Positions 23,378 through 35,599 are shown, counted from the stretch's first letter. The stretch is 64,000 nucleotides of DNA from Notospermus geniculatus (GCA_002633025.1 NMRB01000685.1:113332-177331), one strand, 5' to 3'. Notes: generated from the sequence alone by a model not told the origin. Program-made: numbers and translations.

Positions 23378-25096
23378 GGACCAGATCTACCTTGATCTGC
23401 CTATGTCGCGTTTACCTCGAGAATAAAAAAAAAAGAAAATAAACTACTGACAGATTGGGTTGAAAACAACCAATTCAGTGATCACTTCAGTACCTGCCTA
23501 ACCTCTGTGCAACCGGAGGGTATGCGATAATTCTTGACCAAGAAAAATAAGTTTGACACCTTTTGACAACATCCTGTCCTGTGTCCTGTTCATTTGCGGA
23601 TGCTCCAGCGGCTTTGTCATTCAAGGTCACGAGAAGATGAAGGCTAGCCTAGAAAATCTCGCTTCTGTTTGGTGCTTTTGTCGGCAACCCTTGGACAGGT
23701 AACCTGATGATGAGGTTCGGGCTTTATCTGAAATTTCTTGGACAGAATCAGAAAGATATTCAGTCAAGCTCGGGTATTTAGGAAAATTTCGGCGGATTTG
23801 ACTTCAAAAGCAAACAGGTCCATTGCAGTTGAAGTTCCCAGGAGTCAGTTGTTTAGGGTTCAAAGGTCAATAAATGAAATGATAGTAGTTGCATTCCTGT
23901 AAGTGAAGAACTGTCATTCCTTGTATTATCACTTTATCCAATGGGTGTGGCCCTATTCCAGAATGTCCTTGGTGGATAAGCGGTGCTATTTCTGGCTAGA
24001 GCGGTTGAGGCAGGGATGATACGGTTCCCAGACTCCGTCTGACCGTGGTTTGACCTGACGCTGAGCGGAGTCCTGTCACAGGTGCACAGGGGTTGATGGC
24101 TACTGGACCTTAAGGAGGGGTAATCAAGGTCCGATTGTCAACCTGATTCTCTTATCTCCAAGTCGATCTGGGAAAATACTCACCGGGAAATTATCATGCG
24201 AGGTGTTTCTTGATCTTTCTTTGCTTTAAATAACTTTTCAACGGGTTTGTTTGGACGCGCGATGTCACCTGAATATCAAAACCTTGACGTGCCATCATCA
24301 TTATGTTGCTTAATTACGTTATAGTCATTTTTGTCCTCTCAACGCGAAGAACGGTACCTGAATTTTAAGGTGTTTTGCACGGTGTAGCTTTTGAGACACA
24401 AATAAGATTGTGCGGATCACCGGTCAGACGTCACGCCAGCAGGTGCCATCTAAAAAGCGGAATTGAGGATGAAACGGTGAATTCAACAGGTTGGTCTGAT
24501 GCATCAACGGGAAAGTTCTCTTCTTTCACCAACGCCTAGCTCTCGGAAAAAGTGCCAGGTCGGCAAATTTCTCAACTCCTGCTGTGTTTGTTCCCTTACA
24601 AGTAAATAAACTATCCAGTTCTGGAAATTGTTCTGAGAAGTGCCAAGGGATAATCGTTGAGAACTTGCAAAATTAAAGCGACATCAGTGATGTATGGGCA
24701 ATGACATGAAGAAGTTGCGCCAGCCCTGTGGCCCTGACATCCAACAAGCTCCCAGACTGTAAAATGAAACCGCTCATGACGTGAAATTTAAAATTATCGG
24801 TTAAAATTTTCAGTGCGGCTCTGCTGCTATTTGATAGGGCTCTTGAGATGGTACAGCAATTTAACACCACCCTCATAGCTCGGCGAATAAATTACAGGCC
24901 TTGATTCATGGCTACTGTGACACAAAGGATTTTTTCACGGGGAGCAGATGTAGTTTGAGTAATATTGCGGCCATTTACTGGTAACCTGGATTTTTCCCGT
25001 TGGCTAGCATTCGATAAGTAGGCTAGTAAAATTTAAAAGTATTTTATCAGTCGTAAACATTAAATACCTTAAGTTCACAGTCATATAAAAGGGAGG

Positions 25097-25233
25097 TTTA
25101 GAAATCAAACGACAAACGTAAACTTTGCGACAACTTTATTTTTCATACTATACATTAAGCAGGTTTTATATTGCATTTTCGGTACAAAAATAATGTTGTC
25201 GTTAACGTTTACGTTTATCGTTTGATTTCTAAA
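25097..25233. mobile_element. foldback element (TTTAGAAATCAAACGA ends), copy 2
   Basis: Counterpart of 11339-11477 with a few substitutions in the arms. Confidence 0.75.
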
Positions 25234-25710
25234 CTCGTATTGAACCCCTCGCATCGCGGAAGGAGCGTCAAGCAAGACATGGGTTGGTAAATATGGTGAT
25301 CTGACGTAATGTAGGAGGTAACCGTAGCGCGCAATCAACCTTTGCAATCAATGGCACTTGGCGTTTGAACTGGGCAGATTATCAAAGATGACATGTTTCA
25401 ACTTGGCACTTGAAGGGGTTAAAGGATAGATGGTATAGAAATATCGTTGTACTCTTGACCAGAGCTCGAAAACAGCAGGGTTGCCCTTCCATTGTTTCGC
25501 GGGCAATAATCGACCCATAAAAGAGAGATACATCATGCGAAAGCAAAGCATAAATCCTCGGGTGTCCGCAAACCAGTCAACCAGATGACAGTCAGGGCAG
25601 ATATTCTTTTATTGCACATAACTACTGATGACAGGTCGACATTTTGTAGAGGAGAACTTTAACACTTTGTGACCTGGCCTTCCTTAGAGTCAGTAAAACT
25701 GACGTTATCA

Positions 25711-25880
25711 GGTGTAACGTTTTCTAGTGTTCCCCATATCTCAGTGTTTCCATACAAAAAAGTACAGAGGGCATGACTTTTCAGTAGGGGGACACAGAGA
25801 AGGCAGTCACTCTTGTTCCACAGCTTCCCCATATGATAAGGGGAACACTGAAAAACGGGAACACTGAGGCTTATTACACC
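25711..25880. mobile_element. AGTGTTCCCC-type foldback, copy 2
   Basis: Counterpart of 11968-12136, with the same mirrored ends GGTGTAAC and TTACACC. Confidence 0.6.
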
Positions 25881-26558
25881 GGCGTTTTCGTTGGTATTGT
25901 CCCCAATTCCCATTACGTTTTTTTGAGAAAATTTTGACAGGACTTAGGGCATGACAGGGTGTGGCAACTAGATTTACTCCTCGCCGATCATCAGAATTGG
26001 CGTTCCCTAATAGTGTCACCGTGCGTAGTTCTCTAGTTGTGGAGATTTTGAAAGTACACATTGTACATGTACATGTACTCTGAAGATTTTTGCGTTAAAA
26101 CTCCTGTTTTATGACTATACAAAGGAGTAAAGATCATTTTAGTGATTGTTACAAAACTTCCATTTTGTCACAACGTCACAGTCACAGAAAATTCACACGG
26201 ACTTTCTCCAAATATCAATTCTGACTCGACTGGACTTGTCAATGTCTTGAGTCTAATCACAAAATGATTAAAGAAGTGCCTCATGAATTTAACATCAGTC
26301 TGTCCGGCCATTTTACATCGATCAACAAGTCGAGAAATCTCCAAATGAAGGCATTTCAATTGAAATCTTGAGACTGAGTGACCACTGAAGCATGGCGGAG
26401 GATCTCACAAGTGACACCTTGGTCACAATCCATCTTGCTGGATGAATAACGACGTGATCTGATGGGATGGAGAAGGAATATTTTCTCGGTGTCCTGCACC
26501 CGTCTTCTCAGAGTGAGTACCCCCTGGCCATATTTTGAAGTTGTAATGTTCTCGTGAA

Positions 26559-28468
26559 GCCGGGCATGACGATGTCTCTATGGAAATGGACATCTTGACA
26601 ATGCGTGGGATTTATGGTTGTAAAGACAATAGATGGCCTAGAAGAAGGATCAGGCTCATATTGTGAACCCTTCTATCTACAAAGTGAAATAATGACCTCA
26701 TAAACGAGTCTTATTTCTTGTTAACTTATGAACCACTAAGATTATACTGTGTAGTACTAGTAAATGTATTTAGTATAATGCACTTTAACGTTGGACAGTT
26801 TCAAACTTACTGCAACAGCAGTAATGCTGAAAAGAACCTCAAAAATATTATACATGTATTTATTATTAGTCCTGCTGCCAAGGGCCGAAAAGGCGATTTC
26901 TTGAATAGCAGGTGGATTTTTGCAGTTTTGACATCTTCGCAACATGCCGATTCGGTTTCCGCCGGGTGCCATTCTGGCACCCTTGAGCATTTTTCAGAAG
27001 TCGCGTTTCCATGTACGTGTATTTCATGATAAATGCAGGGTCGGAGCCTTGCAGATCTCTTCTCGAGCCATATCCCTCAAGAAGCCATCAAATTGGCTAA
27101 ATTTACCACTTTTCGTTACAATTTGTAGTTGATGATCCTCAGTCAAAGCGGTGTTGGCGTCAGTCAGTTGGGATTTTCTGTAATTGGGGCTAAAAAACCT
27201 GAATGGTACATGTGTCCATTTGCAGTGTTCAAGATGCGATTTGGAATCGAACCCGCTAGAAACGACGTGTCAGGCGTAGATTACTTTTCATCACGCAACT
27301 CGGACAGCTAAAAAGTTGATTCAGTCAGTAAATTCTGAAATGCACTAGCCTCGTTCAAAACTCCCATCAAAATGATGAATTTCAGCATGTTTCCCTGTCA
27401 TTACATGTTTGTCACCGCCAGTAGGACTGTGACTCAGCGACTGAAGCTCTGAGAGGGAATTCAAGGAGAGTTAACCGTATGAAGTGTCGAGGATATCATA
27501 TTAATTCTAGGATCATCAATCCCTATCCACGACATCCTCTCTGCCGAGACGAGCCGACGTTTCCTCGCGTCTCATCCACATCTACCTACTGACGGGAAAA
27601 TGGCACTCAACGACATCCGGGTCTTGTTACGCGCTTTGCGCATGTGCAGTCGGCTGTGGTGGAACAGGGTAGCAAAGATTCTCATGCATTGACTTTTACT
27701 TGTACGCTTTCTGCGTGAGAAACCGTACGTTTCGTAGCCACCAGCCTGCATGACTTCGCTATACAATCATTGTAATCGTACCATTGTTTCAGGGGACAAC
27801 AAACCCTGTCACACGAGCCTCTCTTTCATCATCGTCACAATAGGGCCCTAAGCTAGTCGATTAATAAAACAAGGATGCATTGGAAAAGGATTTGCGGGGT
27901 CTTGTTTACCGTCTCAACTCGGGGAATATGTAAGATTTATTGGAATTGCCCTGGGATCCAAATGAAACTGCGGAAGAAACCGAAATACATTTAAACGTGC
28001 ACGAATTTACCAAATGTAGAAAAAAATATCCAATATATGATCAAATGTGAAGATTTTTTAAAGCTCTGAGCGAGAGAGATTAAGTGCTTTAAGGTGTTGA
28101 TATTACTTTAATGATAAGAGTTCCCCACAGGCGTGCACAACAAATAGACAATCAATTATCGGATGATCGATTTTCGGACATGGTTTCTTTTATTTACCTC
28201 CAGGCCGCAGGCTGCGTCATCATTGCCAACTTTAAACATATCTGTGTCTAATTTAACCGCTGTTTAGTGTAATCAATGTAGAAGTTAAATGGTTATAAAT
28301 ATTTGGTTTTACGTTATTAACCATTGATTCGTTTGAAAGAAGTTGAAAAACACTCTATATCAATATTCGGCTATTATCAGTGTTTTTTTGCGAACCGTAT
28401 CAAATATTAGGTGCTTTGAGGAAGCCACGACATAATAGGCCAACTGGCTTGTATAAACGATTCTCGAA
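26559..28468. other. unique interval right of copy 2, no gene recognised
   Basis: AT-rich near 26700-26870. Short overlapping ORFs only. A minus-strand frame near 27660-27750 encodes a short stretch ending SRRKR but has no start context, signal peptide or partner exon. Nothing else was noticed. Confidence 0.45.
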
Positions 28469-28473
28469 TTCTC

Positions 28474-28654
28474 AGATCTGCGCACTTCCGCCGAAATCAC
28501 AACCACAACCTCGATCTGAAACCAGCTGACGTGACGCAATCCATGATTCAGCAATGGTGGACTCTGGCGCAACGTCATCGACGTCACTGTCGTGGGTGTC
28601 ATTCAGTTTCAGACCGAGGTTGTGCTTGCGATTTCTGCGGAAGTGCGCAGATCT
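28474..28654. mobile_element. 181-bp foldback element with possible 5-bp duplication
   Basis: The left arm AGATCTGCGCACTTCCGCCG and the right arm CTGCGGAAGTGCGCAGATCT are inverse complements with one mismatch. Pairing continues through ACAACCTCG/CGAGGTTGT and CTGAAAC/GTTTCAG. TTCTC flanks both ends (28469-28473, 28655-28659). Confidence 0.75.
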
Positions 28655-28659
28655 TTCTC

Positions 28660-30052
28660 GTTTACGTCAATTTGGGATTTGTCTATACCGGTACCTCTAT
28701 TCTCTTGAAAAAGACTCAGTTAGGCTACCAACATACGTGTGTATGAAATATTGTCATTTCTCTTTGAAAATGATCAAATGATGCACACGAATATACACAA
28801 TGCATATACCACGATGATAATATGTTGTACTGCTTTGTACTATGAGTGTTTTTTCAATGTCTGACCCCACAGTTTAACCCTTGGTCTCATGGCCATTTCA
28901 TTTAACCTTAAAAGCTTAAAACCGTTTGATGCGAACGCCTGGCAATACGGGATCAATGAGTAGGCTGCACTCATGTCTTGCATGATCTGAAAACTCCGAA
29001 AAAAACGTATCCAGTTACTCCATATATATCAAAGTATAGTTTTGAGAGGTAAATGGTGCATTGTGTTGAGTTATACCCCGAGGGTGACTGCGATTACCAG
29101 ACTTGGATATTTGCCTCGGGGTGTCAGCCTCCGGGGCGTGTTTTTAAGCGATCGGAAACAATGAACGGTAATCACTGAGAAAACAAGGCATTGTTTGAAC
29201 AGAGTAGAGAAGCAGCGTATATTATTAAAGCTTTTTGGTGCGTTGTCAATGCGATAGTCTTTGTTTTATGCAGAATTCTTTGTTTTGTTGCTGCATCTTC
29301 TGTAACTAAGCAGTGTTGCACTCCGGGTCTGTTTCTTCAACAAAACCTGTCATAAAACATCCCTCGCAGTAGCCTAGATACACCTTAGTATCTTTTACCA
29401 TGTGAGCTTTAGTCATACAGTTTTTGACATTTCGTTAAGGTATAATGTAGGCGATTCATTGACGCTAGCCTCGAGAACTAGTTTCACCTCTTTAACTGCT
29501 TTTGTTTCAAAGCATCCAGGTGAAATATCTAACACTTTAATATCACTGAACACTTTTGAACATTATTTTACCATTCGCCCTTTGCGCTTGTATTTCTCTT
29601 GAAATTAATTCGAAATCCAGAACTGCAGATACTTATTACGCGGGAGTTTTATCTGACGCAATCTCGAGGCACAAAAATCGACCTCCTTTGTTCTATACCA
29701 AATGAACAACACAAAGAACGATTTCAGTTCACCCATTCTTTGCAACTTGTTCAACTTCGGGCAGATACACGTATTTTGTCTCTACAGGTACATGTAGTTG
29801 TATCATCGACATATAAGATTTTTTATAAAATGTTGATTTTAGGACAGTGAAATTGACGAAGGTTGTACAAGGTCCCAGTCGGACCTACATGTAAAATATA
29901 CTGCAGCCAAATCGTGTCTGGAACAACCAGTGATTTAGTTAGTGGTCGAAATGGCGGGAATCCTTGGTCAAAAGAAGTAAATTTGTAGCCAGTGGCCATA
30001 GTAGCCAATTGGATTTTTTTCTGAAGTGGCTTCATTGGCTACTGGTGTCTGG
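28660..30052. other. no gene recognised
   Basis: The only local structure seen is a short inverted pair, ACCCCGAGG at 29075 and CCTCGGGGT at 29114. ORFs are under 85 codons. Confidence 0.45.
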
Positions 30053-30320
30053 AGCCCTGTTGCACATTTCTTGACCCTGTTGTACATTTCTTGGTACATT
30101 TCTTGACCCTGCTGTACATTTCTTGGTACATTTCTTGACCCTGTTGTACATTTCTTGGTACATTTCTTGACCCTGTTGTACATTTCTTGGTACATTTCTT
30201 GACCCTGCTATACATTTCTTGGTACATTTCTTGACCCTGTTGTACATTTCTTGGTACATTTCTTTACCCTGTTGTACATTTCTTGGTACATTTCTTGACC
30301 CTGTTGTACATTTCTTTCTT
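30053..30320. repeat. 32-bp minisatellite, about eight units
   Basis: The unit is ACCCTGTTGTACATTTC plus TTGGTACATTTCTTG, repeated about eight times with few changes (GCTGTAC, GCTATAC). The 97-codon minus-strand ORF and its overlapping frames arise from the repeat. Confidence 0.95.
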
Positions 30321-30836
30321 AGCATCCCGTCCTATCGTTGATGAGAGTTTGTGATTTGTGGAAATACGAATCAGAATACTCAAAGTATTGATGTGTAGAT
30401 TTCATAATATTGATCTTTCATAGGTTTTTACGCTTACGAGAGTCGGTGGATTGTTAATGACACAAGGGAAGCATCTCACCAGAGGGTTAATTAAACCTAA
30501 CTAAACACAGGACTTATTTCGCTGAGTCTCCTGTTGACTTGGTCTTATGCAAATCATCACGCAGCTGTTCACAGCTAAAGCTGGTGGTCGAGAGCTATCA
30601 AAACGTTTGCCTTTAAGGTATATTAAACTAGGCTCAAATGTTTGATTATGTGCAGGTGAATGGAGAATTAGCAAATATTCATACACTTTAATCAGGTGGT
30701 ACATGTACCTAAAGCAGCAAATTCTCTAGTGGATTGTAAATCACATTTTTATGATATTACTGTGACGTACTGAAAAGAGACAGAGACACTTGCTGGGTTT
30801 TGTCCCCCAAAGGAGAATCACTTGTTGGATTTTATC

Positions 30837-31093
30837 CCCAAGGCCGCGAATGCATACAAGTACACCATACACGGACACGCCGATTAACAAAGGTTTCGCG
30901 GCCACTAACCATTATTGAAACCTTTGTTAACCGGCGTGTCCGCGATACATAGAGCTACATGTACGTACATGGTGTACGGACACGCCGGTTAACAAAGCCT
31001 TCACGATCACAAACCTTTGTGAAGCCTTTGTTAACCGGCGTGTCCGTATACCGTGTACATGCGATGCAGCTCTGTGTTATCGCAGCCAAGGTC
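30837..31093. mobile_element. composite foldback of the CGGACACGCCG family (two hairpins)
   Basis: The outer ends resemble each other in inverted order (AAGGCCGCGAA and TCGCAGCCAAGG). Inside are two successive hairpins built on ACGGACACGCCGGTTAACAA and its inverse complement, at 30868-30948 and 30966-31052. The same word is used at 41358-41380, and a diverged form at 2970-3035. Confidence 0.75.
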
Positions 31094-31540
31094 TGTATGT
31101 GAAAAGAATGCACAACGCATACTGCAATTGCTGCCGCCAAACTCAACGGTAGAAAATTCCATGCAACACACATGCAAAATGTACAAAAAATGCATTGGAA
31201 AACATTCATTAGAACGAGTGGTAAAATACATTAATGAGCAACCACGCTGCGCTAGATTTCACCGCAAAAGTCATCCAAGCCCAAACCATCCTTTGAGCAA
31301 CTAAAAACCGGAAGTGCGCACCAGCAATGAAAGATGGGTGAGAGAGACTTGCCTGTGAGCCTGGAGGCGTCATTGATCATTATAAACAATGATTTAACCC
31401 GCTGGGATGTGGAATCCAAGGTTACATACCTATTCAATGTGATGGTAATGCTAGAAGGTAGCGCCTGAAGTGACTAAAAGATCGTTAAATTATTGTGTTG
31501 CTGATGAGTTTTTTTTGTTGACATCTGTTGAAAACCTAAT

Positions 31541-31790
31541 GAGAGACGCGGTTGTCTAGTGGTTCGGGTCTCTGGCTGCGGTCATGAGGTCCTAGGTTCG
31601 AATCCCATTGTGGCGTGAGACTTTGGCCAGATCTCTCTCAAAAGCGTCAGCGTCAGGGCTTCGATTCGAAGACATCAACAGCCTGCTGTGTGGTCAGCAA
31701 TGCCGACCATCACCAACAACAGAAGCTGTACCCCGGAAATGCCAGACGTCTGTAACCTTACAAATGCAATTTTGGTGTATTTTACTATGA
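31541..31790 (+). mobile_element. tRNA-derived SINE, family B
   Basis: The head is tRNA-like, with GTCTAGTGGTT (A box) and GGTTCGAATCCC (B box) about 45 bp apart. It is followed by a body with GGCTTCGATTCGAAGACAT and CAACAGCCTGCTGTGTG. A 5'-truncated copy lies at 7545-7690, which supports a dispersed family. The 3' boundary is uncertain. Confidence 0.75.
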
Positions 31791-31799
31791 TATGCATTC

Positions 31800-33250
31800 T
31801 CTCCTTCTTCACACTGTACGTCTCACTGCATGGAATCCCCACATTTCCACTCCAGCATTGCCGCCTTCCTAGCAGTACTTGAGTAGCATAGGAAACCTCC
31901 TCGTCATTAACCATCATGCTGTGATTGAATGTCCTCAAGAGTTGATGACCGTGTCAACACTGATGAAGAGTTCGGGGTAATACCTGATGACGGAGAAAAT
32001 CTCTGTCCACAGGAACTGTGTAGGGTCGTGCTGAATGCTGTTTACAATAAGAATGGTAAATAATTGCGTGTAATACACTTGATCGGCGATCATCGTACGT
32101 CTGGTTGACTTGGTGACGTCAATCAGAGGGCTGAATTTAGACCAATGAGATGCTTCAGTTTACTTTGGTGCGGGACAGCAACATGGATGCCAATTTCTAG
32201 TGACCGACCTGTCGCCTTTCTAGCAAATGTTTCCAGACTCCGGGCATTTTCTCAACCTGGCATTATATCTTGCAAATCTAGATAGAATTCATTGACATTT
32301 CCACCTCCCAGTGCCAGAACTAGCCAGTTTGTTTGTCAGGGAACAAGCAACGGGATGAGAAACTGTATACGTATTCCGAGAGGTGTTTCGATGTATCGCC
32401 AAGATAGCAGTTTTGTTAGGCCAAAACAGAAAATTTATTTTGACCAACTGGACCTCGGAGTCTCAAAAATCGTCTTGCATCCCATATAATCGTGTATGGT
32501 GACTTGTGCAATGTCCATGCGGTATTGGGAAGATTCAATTCCGGTAATTTCATGGCTGTATTAACTGGCGAATAGGCAACGGGTGATCACGGCATGTGTT
32601 AGGTGATGTGGTGACGCGATAGAGGCATCCAGCATTCAGACGGGTATAGCCACTTATCACAGTGGGAGCTACAACAACGGGAAAATCGCTCGTAATGAAA
32701 GTGGAAACAGAAGGCGGAAATGATAGGGTATGGTCGTGACGTCACGCCTGGTGTGTCGTCCCCTTGTCTCCGTGGTGCACGGGGAGTATCGGGGTATAAT
32801 AAAAGGGGTAATTAAGGGAGGATGTAATTGATGAGGACAGTTGTGAGGTATTCCCCCATTTGCTGAAGAAGTGATGTATAATTATCGTAGAACTAGTAAA
32901 GAATTGAGATAACTACTCAGGACATGTTTGGTTGTCGGACTCTCTGCGGTGTTAACATCTGTTAAATGAGTACTAATTAGTGTCGTTGGAACCAATGGCC
33001 GGAGTCTACTGGTAGAGTGAAGTTGTTTAAGGACAAAATGATCAGAATCCGTCAAAATACCGTCACCTCCCGACGTCTATCCGATTTTGTTTAGCCCCAC
33101 CAACATTCTCTAGCGTTGTTTTTGCAGCCTACTTCTGAAGGCGTCTCGTGAACACAGCCAACATACTTAAAAATACGATACTTTTTACCATTGCTTTCTG
33201 CTTCTGAACGGCGTATGATCAGGATCGACCATCGACTTCGGCGACGGTTG
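31800..33250. other. no gene recognised
   Basis: Only short overlapping ORFs. No inverted repeat or tandem array was noticed. Confidence 0.45.
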
Positions 33251-33251
33251 T

Positions 33252-33340
33252 TTCTATCAGGGCCTCTGGGATCATTTACTTGCCCATGCAAAGCACGGTT
33301 TACTGTCCCATGCGACGGCCGTGAAGAGCCAGGCTATCAA
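33252..33340 (-). mobile_element. degraded SINE-A fragment
   Basis: Words such as TATCAGGGCC, ACTTGCCCATGCAAAG, TACTGTCCCATGCGACG and GAAGAGCCAGG follow the order of the family-A body, with much of the module deleted. Confidence 0.5.
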
Positions 33341-33394
33341 GGCTGGTCAAGCCTGGTTCATCCTTCCTTTCGTGTGATTGACTTCAAAAAGTCA

Positions 33395-33640
33395 TCGGCA
33401 TACTTTCACCGGCATCGAATGGTTGACTTAGCGAATCCTAGCCAGTACTTCAGGGGTAGCCGCATAGAAACTCCGCTAGTGCTTCGACAGCCTATCGGTG
33501 TTAAAATGCATGCAAAAATGTACAGCACTATCGGCAGATGGGCTCCGCTAGCACTAGCGGAGTTTCTATGCGGCCACCCCTGTACTTTTGACTGGCGTCG
33601 TACGGTTGGCTTCGAACAATCCCAGACAATACTTTCGTAC
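33395..33640. repeat. ~50-bp direct repeat split by a foldback
   Basis: The stretch ending GCCAGTACTT before the foldback and the stretch starting GTACTTTTGACTGG after it are related direct repeats. Both have a TACTTT...GGC...TGGTT/CGGTTG...CGAA pattern. The second unit ends near CAATACTT at 33633. Confidence 0.5.
33452..33581. mobile_element. 130-bp foldback element with 6-bp duplication GTACTT
   Basis: The arms AGGGGTAGCCGCATAGAAAC then TCCGCTAGTGCT, and their inverse complement at 33550-33581, pair with one mismatch. GTACTT flanks both sides (33445-33450 and 33582-33587). Confidence 0.75.
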
Positions 33641-34209
33641 CCCAATGACCGGCGCCATGTGATCGGCTTCGCCATCCTTTCGCTGCGTCCGCGGCGTCTC
33701 AAGGCTAGTCATTGTTCGCCTCCCCCCGATTGATCAGGCAAAATCCTATCTTAATCAGCCACCTTGTTGAGTTGGTCGATAGGTTTCTAACTGGCGAACA
33801 CGGCATCCCCAAGAAAATTATCTTTTGACGAACACAGTTGGCGGTCTCGATATGTCATTATATTCGCTAGCTCGGTGAAGTCAGCACGATTGGAAATCCA
33901 TACTCATGACTCGTTGTGCTTGGATCTATTTAGTTCTTCTGGATGATGACGGCGGATGCTACGATGACGGTTCAGCCTTCCGATACCCCGCAATTGAAAT
34001 TACCACCATCTTTACTGTATTTGTCAAAGTGCTAGACTGAGTTGAGCATGTTTGAGGACGATTGGGTCTGTTAGCATGCGAAAACATCACTGTACTGCGT
34101 CACTAGTTGAGAAATATGGTCGTTAAAGGTGGCATTCTTTTGGGCATTGGCGTTCAGATTCAGTTCCGAATTTTCTCCAAACTACTCGATGAAGTCATGT
34201 TCAACAATA

Positions 34210-34441
34210 CCTACTCTAAACTCCCACTTACCTGTCCCATTCCTGAACTCGAAAAAAATGACGAAATCCTTAGTTGAAGATAATTGGGTGGGGTATGGTG
34301 AGAAAGAGTAATGTCCTGTCCACTTACTTGCCCCACTCCCGAGCCTGGCAAAGAATGACAGCATGCGATATCTTCAACTTAGGATTTGGCCATTTTTTCC
34401 GAGTTCTGGAATGGGACAGGAAAGTGGGAGTTTAGAGTAGG
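34210..34441. mobile_element. 232-bp foldback element with ~72-bp arms
   Basis: The left arm (CCTACTCTAAACTCCCACTT onward to GTTGAAGAT) mirrors the right arm (ATCTTCAACTTAGGATTTG onward to TTTAGAGTAGG) with about 90% identity by eye. The middle contains a third, direct and more diverged version (CCACTTACTTGCCCCACTCC), so the element looks built from one duplicated module. Confidence 0.7.
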
Positions 34442-34470
34442 CCTATAAAAAATAGCCCATAGTTTAAAAT

Positions 34471-34728
34471 TTGTATTGTATTTTTCCATCAGGGCCGAAC
34501 TCATTGGCCATGGTAATTACGGAAGAGACCACCTCAAGCTCATGTTCCTCACTGGAAGGGATCTTTTTCTTGCCGTTGAAAAGGCACGACGTACAAGGCA
34601 CCACAGCTTACTGTCCCATGCGACGAACTAAAGAGCCAGGGATGATTAATCCCGTATCGCCCGGGATCCGAACCCGAGACCTGCCGCTTGCTGAGCGGAC
34701 TTGACGACCACTAGGCTATAAAGTCTCC
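34471..34728 (-). mobile_element. tRNA-derived SINE, family A
   Basis: On the minus strand a B-box-like GGTTCGGATCCC and an A-box-like CTAGTGGTCGTC head are followed by the family-A body and the TGATGGAAAAATACAATAC tail. It contains a single module, partly shortened. Confidence 0.8.
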
Positions 34729-35230
34729 TCATAGTTTTAGTAAGTGCAACACATTACAGATGGTCTATCCTGAATAACAATGGAAACAGGACATTGTTTC
34801 GAAGGGGAAACCACCCGTGCCACACTCAGACGCCCAAAATTTATTTTTATAGACATTTCATTAGAGATTTTCTTCATTGACTTTTGATTTAGCCTGATTG
34901 TGCACATCTTTAATTGGAAAATCAAACAAAGAAGTGAGAGACACAAAGGCAGCAGACGTGGTCTCTGTTGGTGGTAACGTCGCCATTGTGTAGCAATATG
35001 CACGAGAAAACTGATTAGTTAATAGATTTTCTCATTTTGTTTTCATCTCGTCTGATCTCGTGTGCACGTGAGCACGCGTGATGTACTGAGGGCTACCGCT
35101 TATGCTATTTAACCATTTGTAGGCCATGATGGATCGGACAAACTTCTTTGTAACAATAAATTTCTCAAGGTATACGTCATTGAATATTTGATGCTGCATT
35201 TTATTGGTTGTTGACTTCTTTGCTACTTTG

Positions 35231-35316
35231 TCACGTGATGGCTGTCTGACCAATCAGGTATCAAGATGGAAGGGACCTTTCAGCGCTCAGTGGGATTGCA
35301 GGTGGAAAATATAAAA
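35231..35316 (+). promoter_or_regulatory. core-promoter-like cluster (E-box, CCAAT, TATA)
   Basis: TCACGTGA (35231-35238), GACCAATCAG (35248-35257) and TATAAAA (35310-35316) lie in the usual order and spacing for a TATA-type RNA polymerase II promoter. A further ATTGG lies upstream near 35204. An ATG follows at 35397 with a 61-codon ORF that I do not recognise. The arrangement could be chance in 64 kb. Confidence 0.3.
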
Positions 35317-35599
35317 TGGCAGAGCACTTTTGCGTAGCTGACTGTGCACTTGAGCTTACAACGTACAGCGTTTCCTAATTTTTTATCCATAATTGCATGT
35401 ATAGGTGTTTAAATTACATATACAAGCAATTCCTCTGCGAGCTACAAATCAGATTTCTAGCTTTCAAGGTGCACTTTCGTTCGCCCTTGAAGGCAAACAA
35501 GAAAAGTGTAAACAAAGGCTTGGGACGAGGTTGCTTTACCATCAATATCATAAAGGTTTCCCCTAAAGCTACACGGATGTAGCATAAACAGTGGCTGGG

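Larger units (their letters stand above)
15344..26558 (+). repeat. direct segmental duplication, copy 2
   Basis: Counterpart of 1085-12810 in the same orientation. It carries two private foldback elements (18090-18206 and 18421-18691), a 36-bp internal duplication at 17354-17430 (GAGGCATTTTTTGGCTCT twice), an expanded 50-60-bp minisatellite entering a gap of 220 N's, and a ~667-bp deletion at 21598-21600. Confidence 0.93.

Noticed and set aside
30053-30320. Possible CRISPR-like array
   Set aside because: Repeats are contiguous with no unique spacers, and the context is eukaryotic.
30032-30325. 97-codon repetitive minus-strand ORF (YQEMYNRVKKC repeats)
   Set aside because: Generated by a stop-free 32-bp minisatellite. 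Several frames are open at once.
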